From Asanoa ishikariensis (lineage in GTDB: Bacteria; Actinomycetota; Actinomycetes; Mycobacteriales; Micromonosporaceae), in NCBI RefSeq assembly GCF_900107455.1, contig NZ_FNQB01000003.1, positions 372,001 through 436,000 on the forward strand: a DNA stretch of 64,000 nucleotides, read 5' to 3'. This document shows, one piece after another, positions 25,445-33,994 of the stretch (within the stretch, counting starts at the first letter, position 1; each line of letters starts with the position of its first letter). The notes beneath the pieces were generated by a model. The model ran no database searches and was not told the origin of the DNA. It worked only from the letters and a program-made list of their open reading frames with translations. A program made the position numbers and the translations under genes.

Positions 25445-26487
25445 CCCATCCCGTCGACCAGCTACCGGCGTACGCGGCCGGCACGCTCCCACCGCCACAG
25501 GCGGCGGAGATCGCCGGCCACCTACGGGGTTGCCCTTCCTGCCGCACCGACGCCGCGTCGTGGTCGACGTTGGCGACGGGGATACGCACGGCCACCCTCG
25601 CCGTAACCCCATCGGACCCGCCACCGTTCGCGGCCCTCCGGGCGCGGCTGGCGGTGGCCACAGCGCCGTCAGAGGCGGTCGGGTCTGCGATGGCTTCTTC
25701 GGCTGAGGCATCGCTGTCAGGCCGGCGTCGTTCCGGACCGTCGCCGTCGCGCGGCGGTCGGGCCGCGGAGTCTCGATCGGCGGCGGTGTCGTCCGGGCCG
25801 GCCGTGCCTCGCTACCTCCCGACCGCCGCGCCGGCCCGTCGCCCGCTGGCTTCCGGGCGGATCGCCTGGGGTCTGCTGACCCGCCAGGTCGGGCTGATCG
25901 GCTGGCGGGTGTGGGCGATCGCGTTGGTGGTGATCGGTGCCGCGGCCGGTTACGCCGCCTCCGCCCCGCCCGGCCGGGCCGGTGACCTGCTCGCGCTGGT
26001 CGTCCCCCTGGTGGCGGCGGTCTCGGTGGCCGCCGCGTGCAGCGCCGACGGCGAGGCGGCGGAGCTCGTCCGGGCCACGCCCACCTCGACCCGCGTACTC
26101 GTGCTGGCCCGCCTCACCCTCGTCCTGGCGGTGACCGTCGGCATCGGCACGGCCGCCTCGGTGGCCGTGGCCTGGCCGCGCGGCGACCTGCTGCTCGCGG
26201 AGTTGTTCCTGACCTGGTTCGGCCCGCTGGTGCCGCTGTCCGCGATGAGCTTCGCGCTGGCCGTCCTCTGGCGGCACGAGGCCGGCATCACGGTGGTGAT
26301 GGCGTTGTGGGTGCTGCGCCTGCTGGCGCCGACCTCGATCCTCGACCACGGCGTGGCGCCGTTCCTTGACGCGCTGTGGCGACCGGGCCCGCCGCTGCTG
26401 CTCAGCGCCGTCGTGGTCGCGGTCGCGACGGTCGCCCTCGCGCCGCTGGCCGGCCGGCACCGCGGAATTCCCGCCCTCCCGTCATGA
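25441..26487 (+). CDS. zf-HC2 anti-sigma domain fused to a multi-helix membrane protein
   Basis: A 348-residue fusion. Residues 1-45 form a zinc-binding anti-sigma domain (H27-x3-C31-x2-C34 in GHLRGCPSCRT). A disordered Ser/Ala/Arg/Pro linker follows to about 140, then six or so membrane segments (WRVWAIALVVIGAAAGYAA onward) that resemble ABC-2 permease helices rather than the single helix of an ordinary anti-sigma factor. It overlaps the sigma gene by 4 bp and precedes two permeases and an ATPase. I infer that it sequesters the sigma factor and may report on, or belong to, the transporter. Confidence 0.78.
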   Translation: MTHPVDQLPAYAAGTLPPPQAAEIAGHLRGCPSCRTDAASWSTLATGIRTATLAVTPSDPPPFAALRARLAVATAPSEAVGSAMASSAEASLSGRRRSGPSPSRGGRAAESRSAAVSSGPAVPRYLPTAAPARRPLASGRIAWGLLTRQVGLIGWRVWAIALVVIGAAAGYAASAPPGRAGDLLALVVPLVAAVSVAAACSADGEAAELVRATPTSTRVLVLARLTLVLAVTVGIGTAASVAVAWPRGDLLLAELFLTWFGPLVPLSAMSFALAVLWRHEAGITVVMALWVLRLLAPTSILDHGVAPFLDALWRPGPPLLLSAVVVAVATVALAPLAGRHRGIPALPS

Positions 26488-26518
26488 ACCTTCCCCACCC
26501 CACCCGGTACCCATCACC

Positions 26519-27205
26519 GTGAGACTGACCATCTGGCTTCACGAGGCGCGTCGGGCCGGCCCGGCCGCGTTACTCGCCCCACCCGCCGCGCTGCTGTTCG
26601 CGGCCGCCATCGCCATATTCATCCGGGCCACCGACGGGAGCCGCGACCAGGCACAGACACTCCTGCTGGCCGGGCTCGAGGCGATCACGCCGCTCGCGGT
26701 CGCGATGGTCGCCCTGACCATCGTCACCCGCGAGAACTGCCGCGAGCTGCACCTGTCACTGCCCACCCCACACCTGGCCACCATCGGCCGCCGGCTCGGC
26801 GTGCTCGGCGCGGTCACCGCGGTGCTCTGCCTCGCCCACACCGCCGCCGTCGCCGTGGCCGGCTACCGCACCGGCCCCGGCGGCGTGGCCAGCCTGCTGG
26901 TCTGGGCGGCACCGACCCTGTGGCTGGCCGGCTTCGCCGCGCTGGTCGCCACGGTGACCCGCAGCGCGGTGCTGGCCAGCAGCGCCGTCGCCCTGGTGTG
27001 GATCGGCGAGCAGGTCTGGGCGTCGGTGTTCGTCGGCAGCCCTCTGCTGCGCCCACTGTTCCTGTTCTTCACCAGCCGGGTCGGCGACGGCCCCGGCTGG
27101 GCCGCGAACCGGGTCGGGCTGCTCGCCGGCGGCCTGCTGCTCCTGACGGTCACCGCCGCCGTCCTGAGCAGGCCCGAACGACTGCTCTCCGAGGAGGACG
27201 CGTGA
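26519..27205 (+). CDS. integral membrane protein, ABC transporter permease-like (module 1)
   Basis: A 228-residue protein with about six hydrophobic segments (PAALLFAAAIAIFI, ITPLAVAMVALTIV, LGVLGAVTAVLCLAHTAAVAVAG and others) and no soluble domain. The GTG at 26519 is chosen because the amphipathic N-terminus TIWLHEARRAGPA begins there. It has a TTA codon at position 18 (26570-26572). It sits between the anti-sigma fusion protein and a second permease with which it overlaps by GTGA, so it is probably one half of the membrane pore. Similarity outside this context is not obvious to me. Confidence 0.7.
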   Translation: MRLTIWLHEARRAGPAALLAPPAALLFAAAIAIFIRATDGSRDQAQTLLLAGLEAITPLAVAMVALTIVTRENCRELHLSLPTPHLATIGRRLGVLGAVTAVLCLAHTAAVAVAGYRTGPGGVASLLVWAAPTLWLAGFAALVATVTRSAVLASSAVALVWIGEQVWASVFVGSPLLRPLFLFFTSRVGDGPGWAANRVGLLAGGLLLLTVTAAVLSRPERLLSEEDA

Positions 27206-28014
27206 ATGCTCTGCTGGCGGTGGCCCGCTACGAGTTCCGCATGCAGGCCCGCAAACGTTCACTGTGGATCGCCGCGACACTGCTCGGAGGGGCGTTGATC
27301 GTGCTCCAGGGCGACCGCGGCCCGCGCAGCCTTCCGATGGGCACGCCGGCCCGCGAGGTGATGGGCACCTGGGCGCTGCTGTTCGCGATCCTGATGCCGC
27401 TCGCCTACGGCATGCTGCTCGCCGACCGGCTGGTCCGCGACCGCAAGCTACGCGTCGAGCCGCTGCTGGAAAGCCTGCCGCACGCACCGGCCACCCGGCT
27501 GGCGGGCAAATACCTCGGCGGCGTGGCCGCCTGCGCCCTGCCGGGCCTGGCGGCCCTGCTGCTGGCCGCGATCACCGAGCTACCCACGCGGCACGACCCG
27601 GCCCTGATCGGGTGGGCGCTGGTCGCGTTCCTCGTGGTCACCCTCCCCGGGATCGCGATGGTGGCGGGCTTCGCCCTGGTCTGCCCGGTCATCGTCTCGG
27701 TGCCGCTGTTCCGCGTCCTGTTCGTCGGCTACTGGTTCTGGGGCAACCTGCTCACCCCTGAGTTCCTGCCCTCGCTGACCGGCACCCTGCTCACCCCGAT
27801 CGGCGACTACGGGGCGACCTGGCTGCTCGCCAACGACCACACCGCCCTGTTCGCCGGCACCCCGGGCTTTCTGCCATTCCTGCGCCCAGACCCCTCCGCC
27901 GCGACCGCGGCGCTCAGCGCCGTCGTCGTCGTCCTGTGCGGGCTGATCCCGCTCGCCGCCGCGGCCCTGGTCGCACACCGCAATGCCCGCCAGACCTGGC
28001 CGTCCAAGGCCTGA
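27202..28014 (+). CDS. ABC-2-like permease (module 1)
   Basis: A 270-residue membrane protein starting with VNALLAVARYEFRMQARKRSLWIAATLL, the amphipathic elbow plus first helix typical of ABC-2 permeases, followed by five further hydrophobic segments (YGMLLADRLVRDRKLR marks the cytoplasmic loop, resembling families in which the loop contacts the ATPase). The GTG start overlaps the preceding stop. It is followed 11 bp later by its ATPase. Together they should form an exporter; the cargo is unknown. Confidence 0.8.
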   Translation: MNALLAVARYEFRMQARKRSLWIAATLLGGALIVLQGDRGPRSLPMGTPAREVMGTWALLFAILMPLAYGMLLADRLVRDRKLRVEPLLESLPHAPATRLAGKYLGGVAACALPGLAALLLAAITELPTRHDPALIGWALVAFLVVTLPGIAMVAGFALVCPVIVSVPLFRVLFVGYWFWGNLLTPEFLPSLTGTLLTPIGDYGATWLLANDHTALFAGTPGFLPFLRPDPSAATAALSAVVVVLCGLIPLAAAALVAHRNARQTWPSKA

Positions 28015-28025
28015 GAGGACCCATC

Positions 28026-28904
28026 GTGCACATCGAAATCGCTGACCTGCGGCGCCGGTTCGGCCGGGTGACCGCCCTCGACGGTGTCGACCTGACGGTG
28101 ACCGGCGGGATGTTCGGCCTCCTCGGCACCAACGGCGCGGGCAAGACCACGCTCATGCGGATCCTGGCCGGCGTGCTGCCGGCCACCTCCGGCCGGGTCA
28201 TCGCCGGCGGCCACGACCTGTCGACCCGCGCCGGCCGGGTCGCGGTGCAACGCCGCCTCGGCTACCTGCCACAGGACCTGGGCCTCTACCCGGACCTGAC
28301 GCCGACCGAGTTCCTCGACTACGTAGGGCTGCTCAAGGGCCTCGACGACCGGGCGGCCCGGCGCCGCCAGGCCGGCGAACTGCTCGACCTGGTCGGCCTG
28401 TCCGACGTGGCCGGCCGCAAGCTCAAGGGCTTCTCCGGCGGCATGCGCCGCCGGGTCGGCATCGCCCAGGCACTGCTCGGCGACCCGGCCCTGCTGATCG
28501 TCGACGAGCCCACCGTCGGCCTGGACCCCGAGGAACGGATCCGCTTCCGCACGCTGCTGTCGAGCCTGGCCGACGCCCGCACGGTCCTGCTCAGCACCCA
28601 CATCGTCGAAGACGTGGCACAAACCTGCCGCCAAACCGCCGTCCTAGCCGCCGGCCGCGTCCTATTCACTGGCGCGGTCACCGACCTAACGGCCCGCGCC
28701 GAGGGCGTCACCTGGGAGATCGTCACCCCAGGCCCACCACCCACCGACGGGGTCGTGGTCTCCGCGATCGCCCGCGCCGACGGCACCCACTACCGCGTAG
28801 TCAGCCCACGACCACCAGCACCCGACGCCGTCCTGGTCACCCCGTCACTCGAGGAGGGCTATGTCGCCCTGATGCGCTCATCCGTGCCAACCCCGGTCGG
28901 CTGA
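28026..28904 (+). CDS. ABC transporter ATP-binding protein (module 1)
   Basis: A 292-residue ATPase. Walker A is GTNGAGKTT (Thr replaces the usual Pro), the Q-loop LPQDLGLYPDLT, signature FSGGMRRRVGIAQALL, Walker B LLIVDEPTVGLD and a switch His in LLSTHIVED. The C-terminal 70 residues (GVVVSAIARADGTHYRVV, SLEEGYVALM) follow the pattern of its 292-residue paralogue at 34782-35660. It is the last gene of the sigma/anti-sigma/permease operon and powers that exporter. Confidence 0.88.
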   Translation: MHIEIADLRRRFGRVTALDGVDLTVTGGMFGLLGTNGAGKTTLMRILAGVLPATSGRVIAGGHDLSTRAGRVAVQRRLGYLPQDLGLYPDLTPTEFLDYVGLLKGLDDRAARRRQAGELLDLVGLSDVAGRKLKGFSGGMRRRVGIAQALLGDPALLIVDEPTVGLDPEERIRFRTLLSSLADARTVLLSTHIVEDVAQTCRQTAVLAAGRVLFTGAVTDLTARAEGVTWEIVTPGPPPTDGVVVSAIARADGTHYRVVSPRPPAPDAVLVTPSLEEGYVALMRSSVPTPVG

Positions 28905-28976
28905 CCAGTCGCCGCCCGCGGCCGCCGCCGGTCGTGCCGGCAGCGGTCGGTGGGGTCAGCGCAGCGGAGGGCCGCG

Positions 28977-30443
28977 TCAGCCGTTGGCGAGCAGCACGAC
29001 CAACACGGTCGCGGCGGTCACGACGAGCACGCTGAGGATCACGACCCAGGCGAGCCCAGTGCGGCCCGATGCCGCGCCGGACGCACCTGGTCGCTCACCC
29101 GGCGCGGCGACGTGACCGCTGGCGGGACTCGTCGGAGCCGGATACCCAACCGGTCGGCGCTGGCCAGGCACCACCCGGCCAGGCGCCGCACCGCCCGGGA
29201 CGGTCGCATCCGGCGCGGCCTGGCCGGGCACGGCATGGCCGCCGGGCAGCGACTCGTCCGATGCACGCTGCCCCGGCACCACGTAGCCACCGCCGACAAC
29301 CCCGGTCGGCGGCGACACGGGGCGGTCGACAGCGGGTGCCGATCCCACCCCGCCCGGTCCTCGTTGCGCCGGCACCCGAGGCGCGGTCTCCACGCTGACC
29401 GCTCCCTGGGCCACCACCGTCTCCGGTTGCTCCAGGGCGGTCGGCGCGATACCCAACTCCTGATGGATCAGGCGGGCCACCAGCGGCATCCGGCTCGACC
29501 CACCGACCAGGAAGATCCCGACCAGGTCGTCCTCGCTCAAGCGGGCGTCGGCGATCGTCCGCGCCAGGCAGTCGACGGTCCGTGCCAGCATCGGCCGGGA
29601 CAGCCGCTCCAACTCGTCTCGGGTGACGTGGGCCGCGACGTCCAGCGCCGGCAGGTGGACGTCCGCCGACGACGTGCGGGACAGGGCCTCCTTCATGCCG
29701 CGTACGTCGTCGTAGAGCAGCGCCCGCTGCCGCCGCGCCGCTGTGTCCGCCGGCGTCAGCAAGCCGTTCCAGAGAGCGGTCCGGGAGGACGAGTACCCCT
29801 CGCCGAGGTGCTCCACCAGCGCCTGGTCGAGGTCGAGCCCACCGACGTCCGGCAGCCCGTGCGCGGAGAGCACCTCGAAACCGGCGGGGGAGCGCCGCAC
29901 CACTGCGGCGTCGAAGGTGCCGGCGCCCAGGTCGTACACCGCCAGCGCCGCACCGGGCGGCACGGACCCGCGCAGCACCGCGGTGAAGTAGCGCGCCGCT
30001 GCCACCGGCTCCGGCAGCAGCGTCGGTGTGCCGGGCAGCCCCGCGGTGTCAGCCGCCGACACCAGGACCTCGCGGCGCTGCGACGACCAGCCCGCCGGGT
30101 GGGTCAGCACGACCGAGTACGCCTCGCCCGCCCACCGCCGCGCCTCCTCCGCCACCCGAGCCAGCACCGCACCGACCAGCGAGGAAACCGGCACCGAGCG
30201 CGAACCCAACAGAACAGAGCCCTCGTCGACGCGGCGTTTCGGGTTCGGCTCGAAGCGGGCTGGGTCCAGTCGCGCGGCCCGCACCGCGTCGGAGCCCGCG
30301 ACGAGCCGGCCGGACTCTTTCAGGAAAACCGCCGACGGCAGCAGCGGCGAGCCGTCGAACAACAGTGGCCGGGGCGGCGCGTCATCGACGGCGACCACCG
30401 CCACCGTGTGCGACGTGCCGAAATCGATGCCCACCGCCCGCAT
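28977..30443 (-). CDS. Hsp70-like protein with Pro/Gly-rich linker and C-terminal membrane anchor
   Basis: A 488-residue protein. Residues 1-345 are an Hsp70/actin-fold ATPase: phosphate 1 GIDFGTSHTVAVV, phosphate 2 YDLGAGTFDAAVV, and adenosine motif GIFLVGGSSRMPLVARLI. The peptide-binding domain of DnaK is absent. Instead there is a Pro/Gly/Val-rich linker with irregular VPGQ repeats (about 350-460) and one terminal hydrophobic helix (LAWVVILSVLVVTAATVLVVLL). Similar actinobacterial Hsp70s are tail-anchored with the ATPase in the cytoplasm; clients are unknown. The ATG at 30443 faces a glycerophosphodiesterase gene 43 bp away. Confidence 0.82.
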   Translation of the reverse strand: MRAVGIDFGTSHTVAVVAVDDAPPRPLLFDGSPLLPSAVFLKESGRLVAGSDAVRAARLDPARFEPNPKRRVDEGSVLLGSRSVPVSSLVGAVLARVAEEARRWAGEAYSVVLTHPAGWSSQRREVLVSAADTAGLPGTPTLLPEPVAAARYFTAVLRGSVPPGAALAVYDLGAGTFDAAVVRRSPAGFEVLSAHGLPDVGGLDLDQALVEHLGEGYSSSRTALWNGLLTPADTAARRQRALLYDDVRGMKEALSRTSSADVHLPALDVAAHVTRDELERLSRPMLARTVDCLARTIADARLSEDDLVGIFLVGGSSRMPLVARLIHQELGIAPTALEQPETVVAQGAVSVETAPRVPAQRGPGGVGSAPAVDRPVSPPTGVVGGGYVVPGQRASDESLPGGHAVPGQAAPDATVPGGAAPGRVVPGQRRPVGYPAPTSPASGHVAAPGERPGASGAASGRTGLAWVVILSVLVVTAATVLVVLLANG

Positions 30444-30486
30444 GGCCGACACCCTATCGTCGGTTACGGGCGGCATACTCCGTCGC

Positions 30487-31245
30487 GTGCATCCGTACCT
30501 TGACGCGCCCACGCCGATCGCGTTCGCTCACCGGGGCGGCGCCGCCGACGGTGACGAGAACACCGCCGAGGCGTTCGCCCGCGCTGTCGCGCTCGGCTAC
30601 CGCTACGTCGAGACGGATGTGCACGGCACCCGCGATGGCGTCGCGGTCGTTTTCCACGACTCCGACCTGCGCCGGCTGACCGGTCAGCCGGGCCAGATCC
30701 GCGACCTGACGATCAAAGACCTGGAGACGGTACGCGTCGCGGGGTCGGCCGCCGTACCCCGGCTCGACGATGTCCTGGCGGCCTGGCCGCAGGTGCGGTT
30801 CAACATCGACGTCAAGGCGTCGCCGGGCATCGAGCCCACACTCCAGACGGTGAAGAACGCGAAGGCCGACGACCGCGTCCTGCTCGCGAGCTTCAGTGAC
30901 AGCCGCCTGGCCCGCATCCGCAAGCTGGCCGGCCCGGACGTCGCGACCTCGCTCGGCATGCGTGGGGTGACCAGGCTCTGGCTGGCGTCGCGGAGCAACA
31001 CCAACATGAAGCTGCATCCGTCGGTGGTCGCCGCCCAGGTGCCACCCCGCTATGGGCGGCTGACCGTCGTCGATCCCCGTTTCGTCGCGTACGCCCACCG
31101 GCTCGGCCTGCAGGTCCATGTCTGGACGATCGACGATCCCGAGCCGATGCACCACTTACTTGATCTCGGCGTGGATGGCATCATGACCGATCGCGTCGAC
31201 GTGTTGCGCGACGTATACATCGCCCGTGGCCTCTGGCCCGCCTGA
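30487..31245 (+). CDS. glycerophosphodiester phosphodiesterase
   Basis: A 252-residue GDPD-family TIM barrel: AHRGGAADGDENTAEAF near residue 14 with the catalytic His-Arg, YRYVETDVHGTRDGVAVVFHDSDLRRLT with metal-binding Glu/Asp and the second His, FNIDVK, and VHVWTIDDPEPMHHLLDLGVDGIMTDR at the C-terminus. It should hydrolyse glycerophosphodiesters to sn-glycerol-3-phosphate and an alcohol. There is no signal peptide, so it is probably cytoplasmic. It contains one TTA codon (31156-31158). An MFS gene follows 20 bp downstream. Confidence 0.9.
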   Translation: MHPYLDAPTPIAFAHRGGAADGDENTAEAFARAVALGYRYVETDVHGTRDGVAVVFHDSDLRRLTGQPGQIRDLTIKDLETVRVAGSAAVPRLDDVLAAWPQVRFNIDVKASPGIEPTLQTVKNAKADDRVLLASFSDSRLARIRKLAGPDVATSLGMRGVTRLWLASRSNTNMKLHPSVVAAQVPPRYGRLTVVDPRFVAYAHRLGLQVHVWTIDDPEPMHHLLDLGVDGIMTDRVDVLRDVYIARGLWPA

Positions 31246-31265
31246 CCACCCCCGAGGATCACCCG

Positions 31266-32663
31266 ATGGCCGAGGTCACCGCCGCCACACCTGTCGACGC
31301 CGCGCCGCCACCGAGCACCAAGCGGGAGCGCACCGGCTGGTACATGTACGACTGGGCCAACTCGGCCTTCCAGACCACGGTCATCACGGTCTTCCTGGGA
31401 CCGTTCCTCACCACCGTCACGGAGCTCGCTGCCGGCTGCGCGCTCGGCGCCGACGAGTGCGACGGCCGCGTCAGTCCACTGGGGATCGGGATCGCGGCCG
31501 GCTCGTTCTACCCGTACCTCATCTCGCTGTCGGTCCTGCTCCAGGTCTTCGTGCTGCCGGTGGTCGGCGCGATCGCCGACCGCACCCCGCGCAAGAAGTG
31601 GCTGCTGGCCGGCTTCGCGTTCCTGGGCGCGTTCGCCACGATCCTGTTCGCGTTCGTCACCGGCGACCGCTACCTGCTCGGCGGCTTGCTGTTCCTCGTC
31701 GCCAACATCTCGTTCGGCGCGGCGTTCGTGGTCAGCAACTCGTTCCTGCCGCAGCTCGCGAACCCCGACGACCGGGACAAGGTGTCCAGCCGTGGCTGGG
31801 CGCTCGGCTACCTCGGCGGCGGCCTGCTGCTCCTGCTCAACCTGGTCGCGGTGACGCTGCTCAGCCAGGACGGCAACGACCAGCGCACGCTCGACCTGGC
31901 CCGCTGGTCGATCGTGTCGGCGGGCGTGTGGTGGGCGCTGTTCACGGTGCTGCCGCTGCTCTGGCTGCGCGACCGGCCCGTCGTGGTCACCGAGCGGGTA
32001 GGCCCGCGCGGCAACGTGCTGACCGACGGGTTCCGGCAGCTCGGCGGCACGATCCGCCACCTGAAGGCGTACCCGTTGACGCTGTACTTCCTGCTCGCCT
32101 TCCTGGTGTTCAACGACGGCATCCAGACGGTGATCACGCTGGCCAGCCAGTACGGCACCGAGGAGCTCAAGCTCGAACAGGACACGTTGATCATCACGAT
32201 CCTGATCGTGCAGTTCCTGGCGTTCGGCGGCGCGCTCGGGCTCGGGCGGCTGGCGGGGCGGATCGGCGCGTGGAAGACCGTGCTGCTCAGCCTGATCCTG
32301 TGGACCGGCGTGGTCGTCGCCGCGTTCTGGCTGCCGGCGAAGGAGCCGGTGCCGTTCATGATCCTCGGCGCGTGCATCGGCATCGTGCTCGGCGGCAGCC
32401 AGGCGCTGAGCCGGTCGCTGTTCAGCCAGATGATTCCAGCGGGCAAAGAGGGCGAATACTACGGTTTCTACGAAATCAGCGACAAGGGTACGAGTTGGCT
32501 CGGCCCGCTGGCCTTCGGCTTGGTGTTCCAGCTCACCAACTCGTACCGCGTCGGCATCGTGTCGTTGGTGTTCTTCTTCGTGGTGGGCTTCTTCCTGCTG
32601 CTAGCGGTGCCGGTCCGGCGCGCGATCGTGGCCGCGGGGAACACGCCGCCGCGCGTACTGTGA
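31266..32663 (+). CDS. Atg22-like (UMF1) MFS transporter
   Basis: A 465-residue membrane protein with about twelve helices. The N-terminal WYMYDWANSAFQTTVITVFLGPFL is the hallmark of the UMF1/Atg22 family, and the first extracytoplasmic loop carries a Cys pair (AAGCALGADECDG). Eukaryotic Atg22 exports amino acids from vacuoles; bacterial members are mostly uncharacterised. It follows the glycerophosphodiesterase by 20 bp and precedes thymidine kinase by 37 bp, so the three may form an operon, though no shared pathway is evident. Confidence 0.87.
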   Translation: MAEVTAATPVDAAPPPSTKRERTGWYMYDWANSAFQTTVITVFLGPFLTTVTELAAGCALGADECDGRVSPLGIGIAAGSFYPYLISLSVLLQVFVLPVVGAIADRTPRKKWLLAGFAFLGAFATILFAFVTGDRYLLGGLLFLVANISFGAAFVVSNSFLPQLANPDDRDKVSSRGWALGYLGGGLLLLLNLVAVTLLSQDGNDQRTLDLARWSIVSAGVWWALFTVLPLLWLRDRPVVVTERVGPRGNVLTDGFRQLGGTIRHLKAYPLTLYFLLAFLVFNDGIQTVITLASQYGTEELKLEQDTLIITILIVQFLAFGGALGLGRLAGRIGAWKTVLLSLILWTGVVVAAFWLPAKEPVPFMILGACIGIVLGGSQALSRSLFSQMIPAGKEGEYYGFYEISDKGTSWLGPLAFGLVFQLTNSYRVGIVSLVFFFVVGFFLLLAVPVRRAIVAAGNTPPRVL

Positions 32664-32700
32664 GCGGACTTCGCGTATCCGGCAGTTAGGCTGCCGGATC

Positions 32701-33390
32701 GTGACCGACGACTCCGCACTGGCTAACACCTGCCACGCCGCCGGCGACGGGCGGTTGCGCCACGGCGCGGCCCTCAAGTTCTTCTGGGGACCGATGGACT
32801 GCGGCAAGTCGACGATGGCGCTGCAGATGAACTACAACCATGCCCGCCAGGGGCGCCGTGGTCTGGTGCTGACCCGCATCGACCGCTCGCTCGGCCCGCA
32901 GGTGACCAGCCGGATCGGGCTGGCCCACGACGCGATCGAGGTGACCGACGACCTCGACCTGGTCGCCCTCGTGCGGTCCAAGTGGGCTGACGGGATCGGT
33001 GTCGACTATCTGATCTGCGACGAGGCCTGCTTCTACGGTGAGCAGCACATCGAGCAGCTCGTCGAGCTGGTCGACTGCTACGACGTGGACGTGTTCGCGT
33101 TCGGGCTGGCCAGCGACTTCCGCTCGGTGCTGTTCCCGGCCGCCCGGCGGCTGTTCGAGCTGGCCGACTCGGTCGAGCGGATCCAGGTCGAGGTGCTGTG
33201 CTGGTGCGGGCGGGCCGGCACGCTGAACGCGCGCATCGTCAACGGCGTCGTGGCCCGCTCGGGCGAGCAGGTGGTCATCGGCGACACCGCTTCGGATGCT
33301 GACGTCCGTTATCAGGTGTTGTGCCGGCGCCACTTCATGGCCGGTGACCTGGGCGCTGCGTTGCCGCAACCCGCGTTGCCGGGCATGTGA
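32701..33390 (+). CDS. tdk: thymidine kinase
   Basis: A 229-residue type II thymidine kinase, transferring the gamma-phosphate of ATP to thymidine in nucleoside salvage. Walker A GPMDCGKSTMA lies near residue 30, DYLICDEACFYGEQHIEQL carries the catalytic Glu, and the lasso region VEVLCWCGRAGTLNARIVNG plus VLCRRHF supplies zinc ligands. An N-terminal extension of about 20 residues is longer than in most bacterial enzymes. The GTG at 32701 is the only reasonable start. It directly precedes the second ECF module. Confidence 0.92.
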   Translation: MTDDSALANTCHAAGDGRLRHGAALKFFWGPMDCGKSTMALQMNYNHARQGRRGLVLTRIDRSLGPQVTSRIGLAHDAIEVTDDLDLVALVRSKWADGIGVDYLICDEACFYGEQHIEQLVELVDCYDVDVFAFGLASDFRSVLFPAARRLFELADSVERIQVEVLCWCGRAGTLNARIVNGVVARSGEQVVIGDTASDADVRYQVLCRRHFMAGDLGAALPQPALPGM

Positions 33391-33445
33391 GAAATTCTTC
33401 GCGCGTACGCGAACCAAATCGCCCCCTCATTCCGATGAAGAGGGT

Positions 33446-33994
33446 GTGAGACCACCACCGACCGACGCCGACCTGTTGGCCCACGTCGCCGCCGGCGACC
33501 GGGCCGCCTTCGAGGCGTTCTACCGCCGGCACGCCGCCTGGCTGGTGCTGCGGCTGCGGCACCGCTGCCCCGACGACGGCCTGGTCGACGAGGTGGTGCA
33601 GGAGACGTTCCTCGACGTGTGGCGGGGTGCGGCCCGGTTCCACGCGTCTGCCACTTCTCCCGACGTCGCCGGCTGGCTGTGGCGGGTCGGCTCGCGGCGG
33701 CTGGTCGACGCCCTACGCAAACGCCACTCCCGCCACCGGCTTGGCCGCCTGCTGGCCCGGTTCCGCTCCGGCTCCGAGCCCTCCGCAGAAGAGCAGGTGC
33801 TGCTCGGCGTCGAGCATGGCGACCTGTCCGGCGCCCTGGCTCGGCTGTCTCCTGAGCTGCGGGCGGTCGTCCAGGCGACCGTGATCGACGGCCTGTCGAC
33901 GGCCGAGGCCGCGGTCCTGCTCGGCATCCCCGCCGGCACCGTCAAGTCCCGGGCGATGCGCGCCCGCCAACAGTTGCGTGCGGAGCTGACATGA
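33446..33994 (+). CDS. ECF sigma factor of the second anti-sigma/ABC module
   Basis: A 182-residue ECF sigma factor: region 2 FEAFYRRHAAWLVLRLRHRCPDDGLVDEVVQETFLDVWRGA and region 4 LSPELRAVVQATVIDGLSTAEAAVLLGIPAGTVKSRAMRARQQL. The GTG at 33446 follows AAGAGGG closely. A GAACC element (33411-33415) lies 35 bases upstream, the same position as in the first module. Its TGA overlaps the next ATG. The next protein carries a zinc-type anti-sigma motif, so this pair should be a sigma/anti-sigma couple. Confidence 0.86.
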   Translation: MRPPPTDADLLAHVAAGDRAAFEAFYRRHAAWLVLRLRHRCPDDGLVDEVVQETFLDVWRGAARFHASATSPDVAGWLWRVGSRRLVDALRKRHSRHRLGRLLARFRSGSEPSAEEQVLLGVEHGDLSGALARLSPELRAVVQATVIDGLSTAEAAVLLGIPAGTVKSRAMRARQQLRAELT

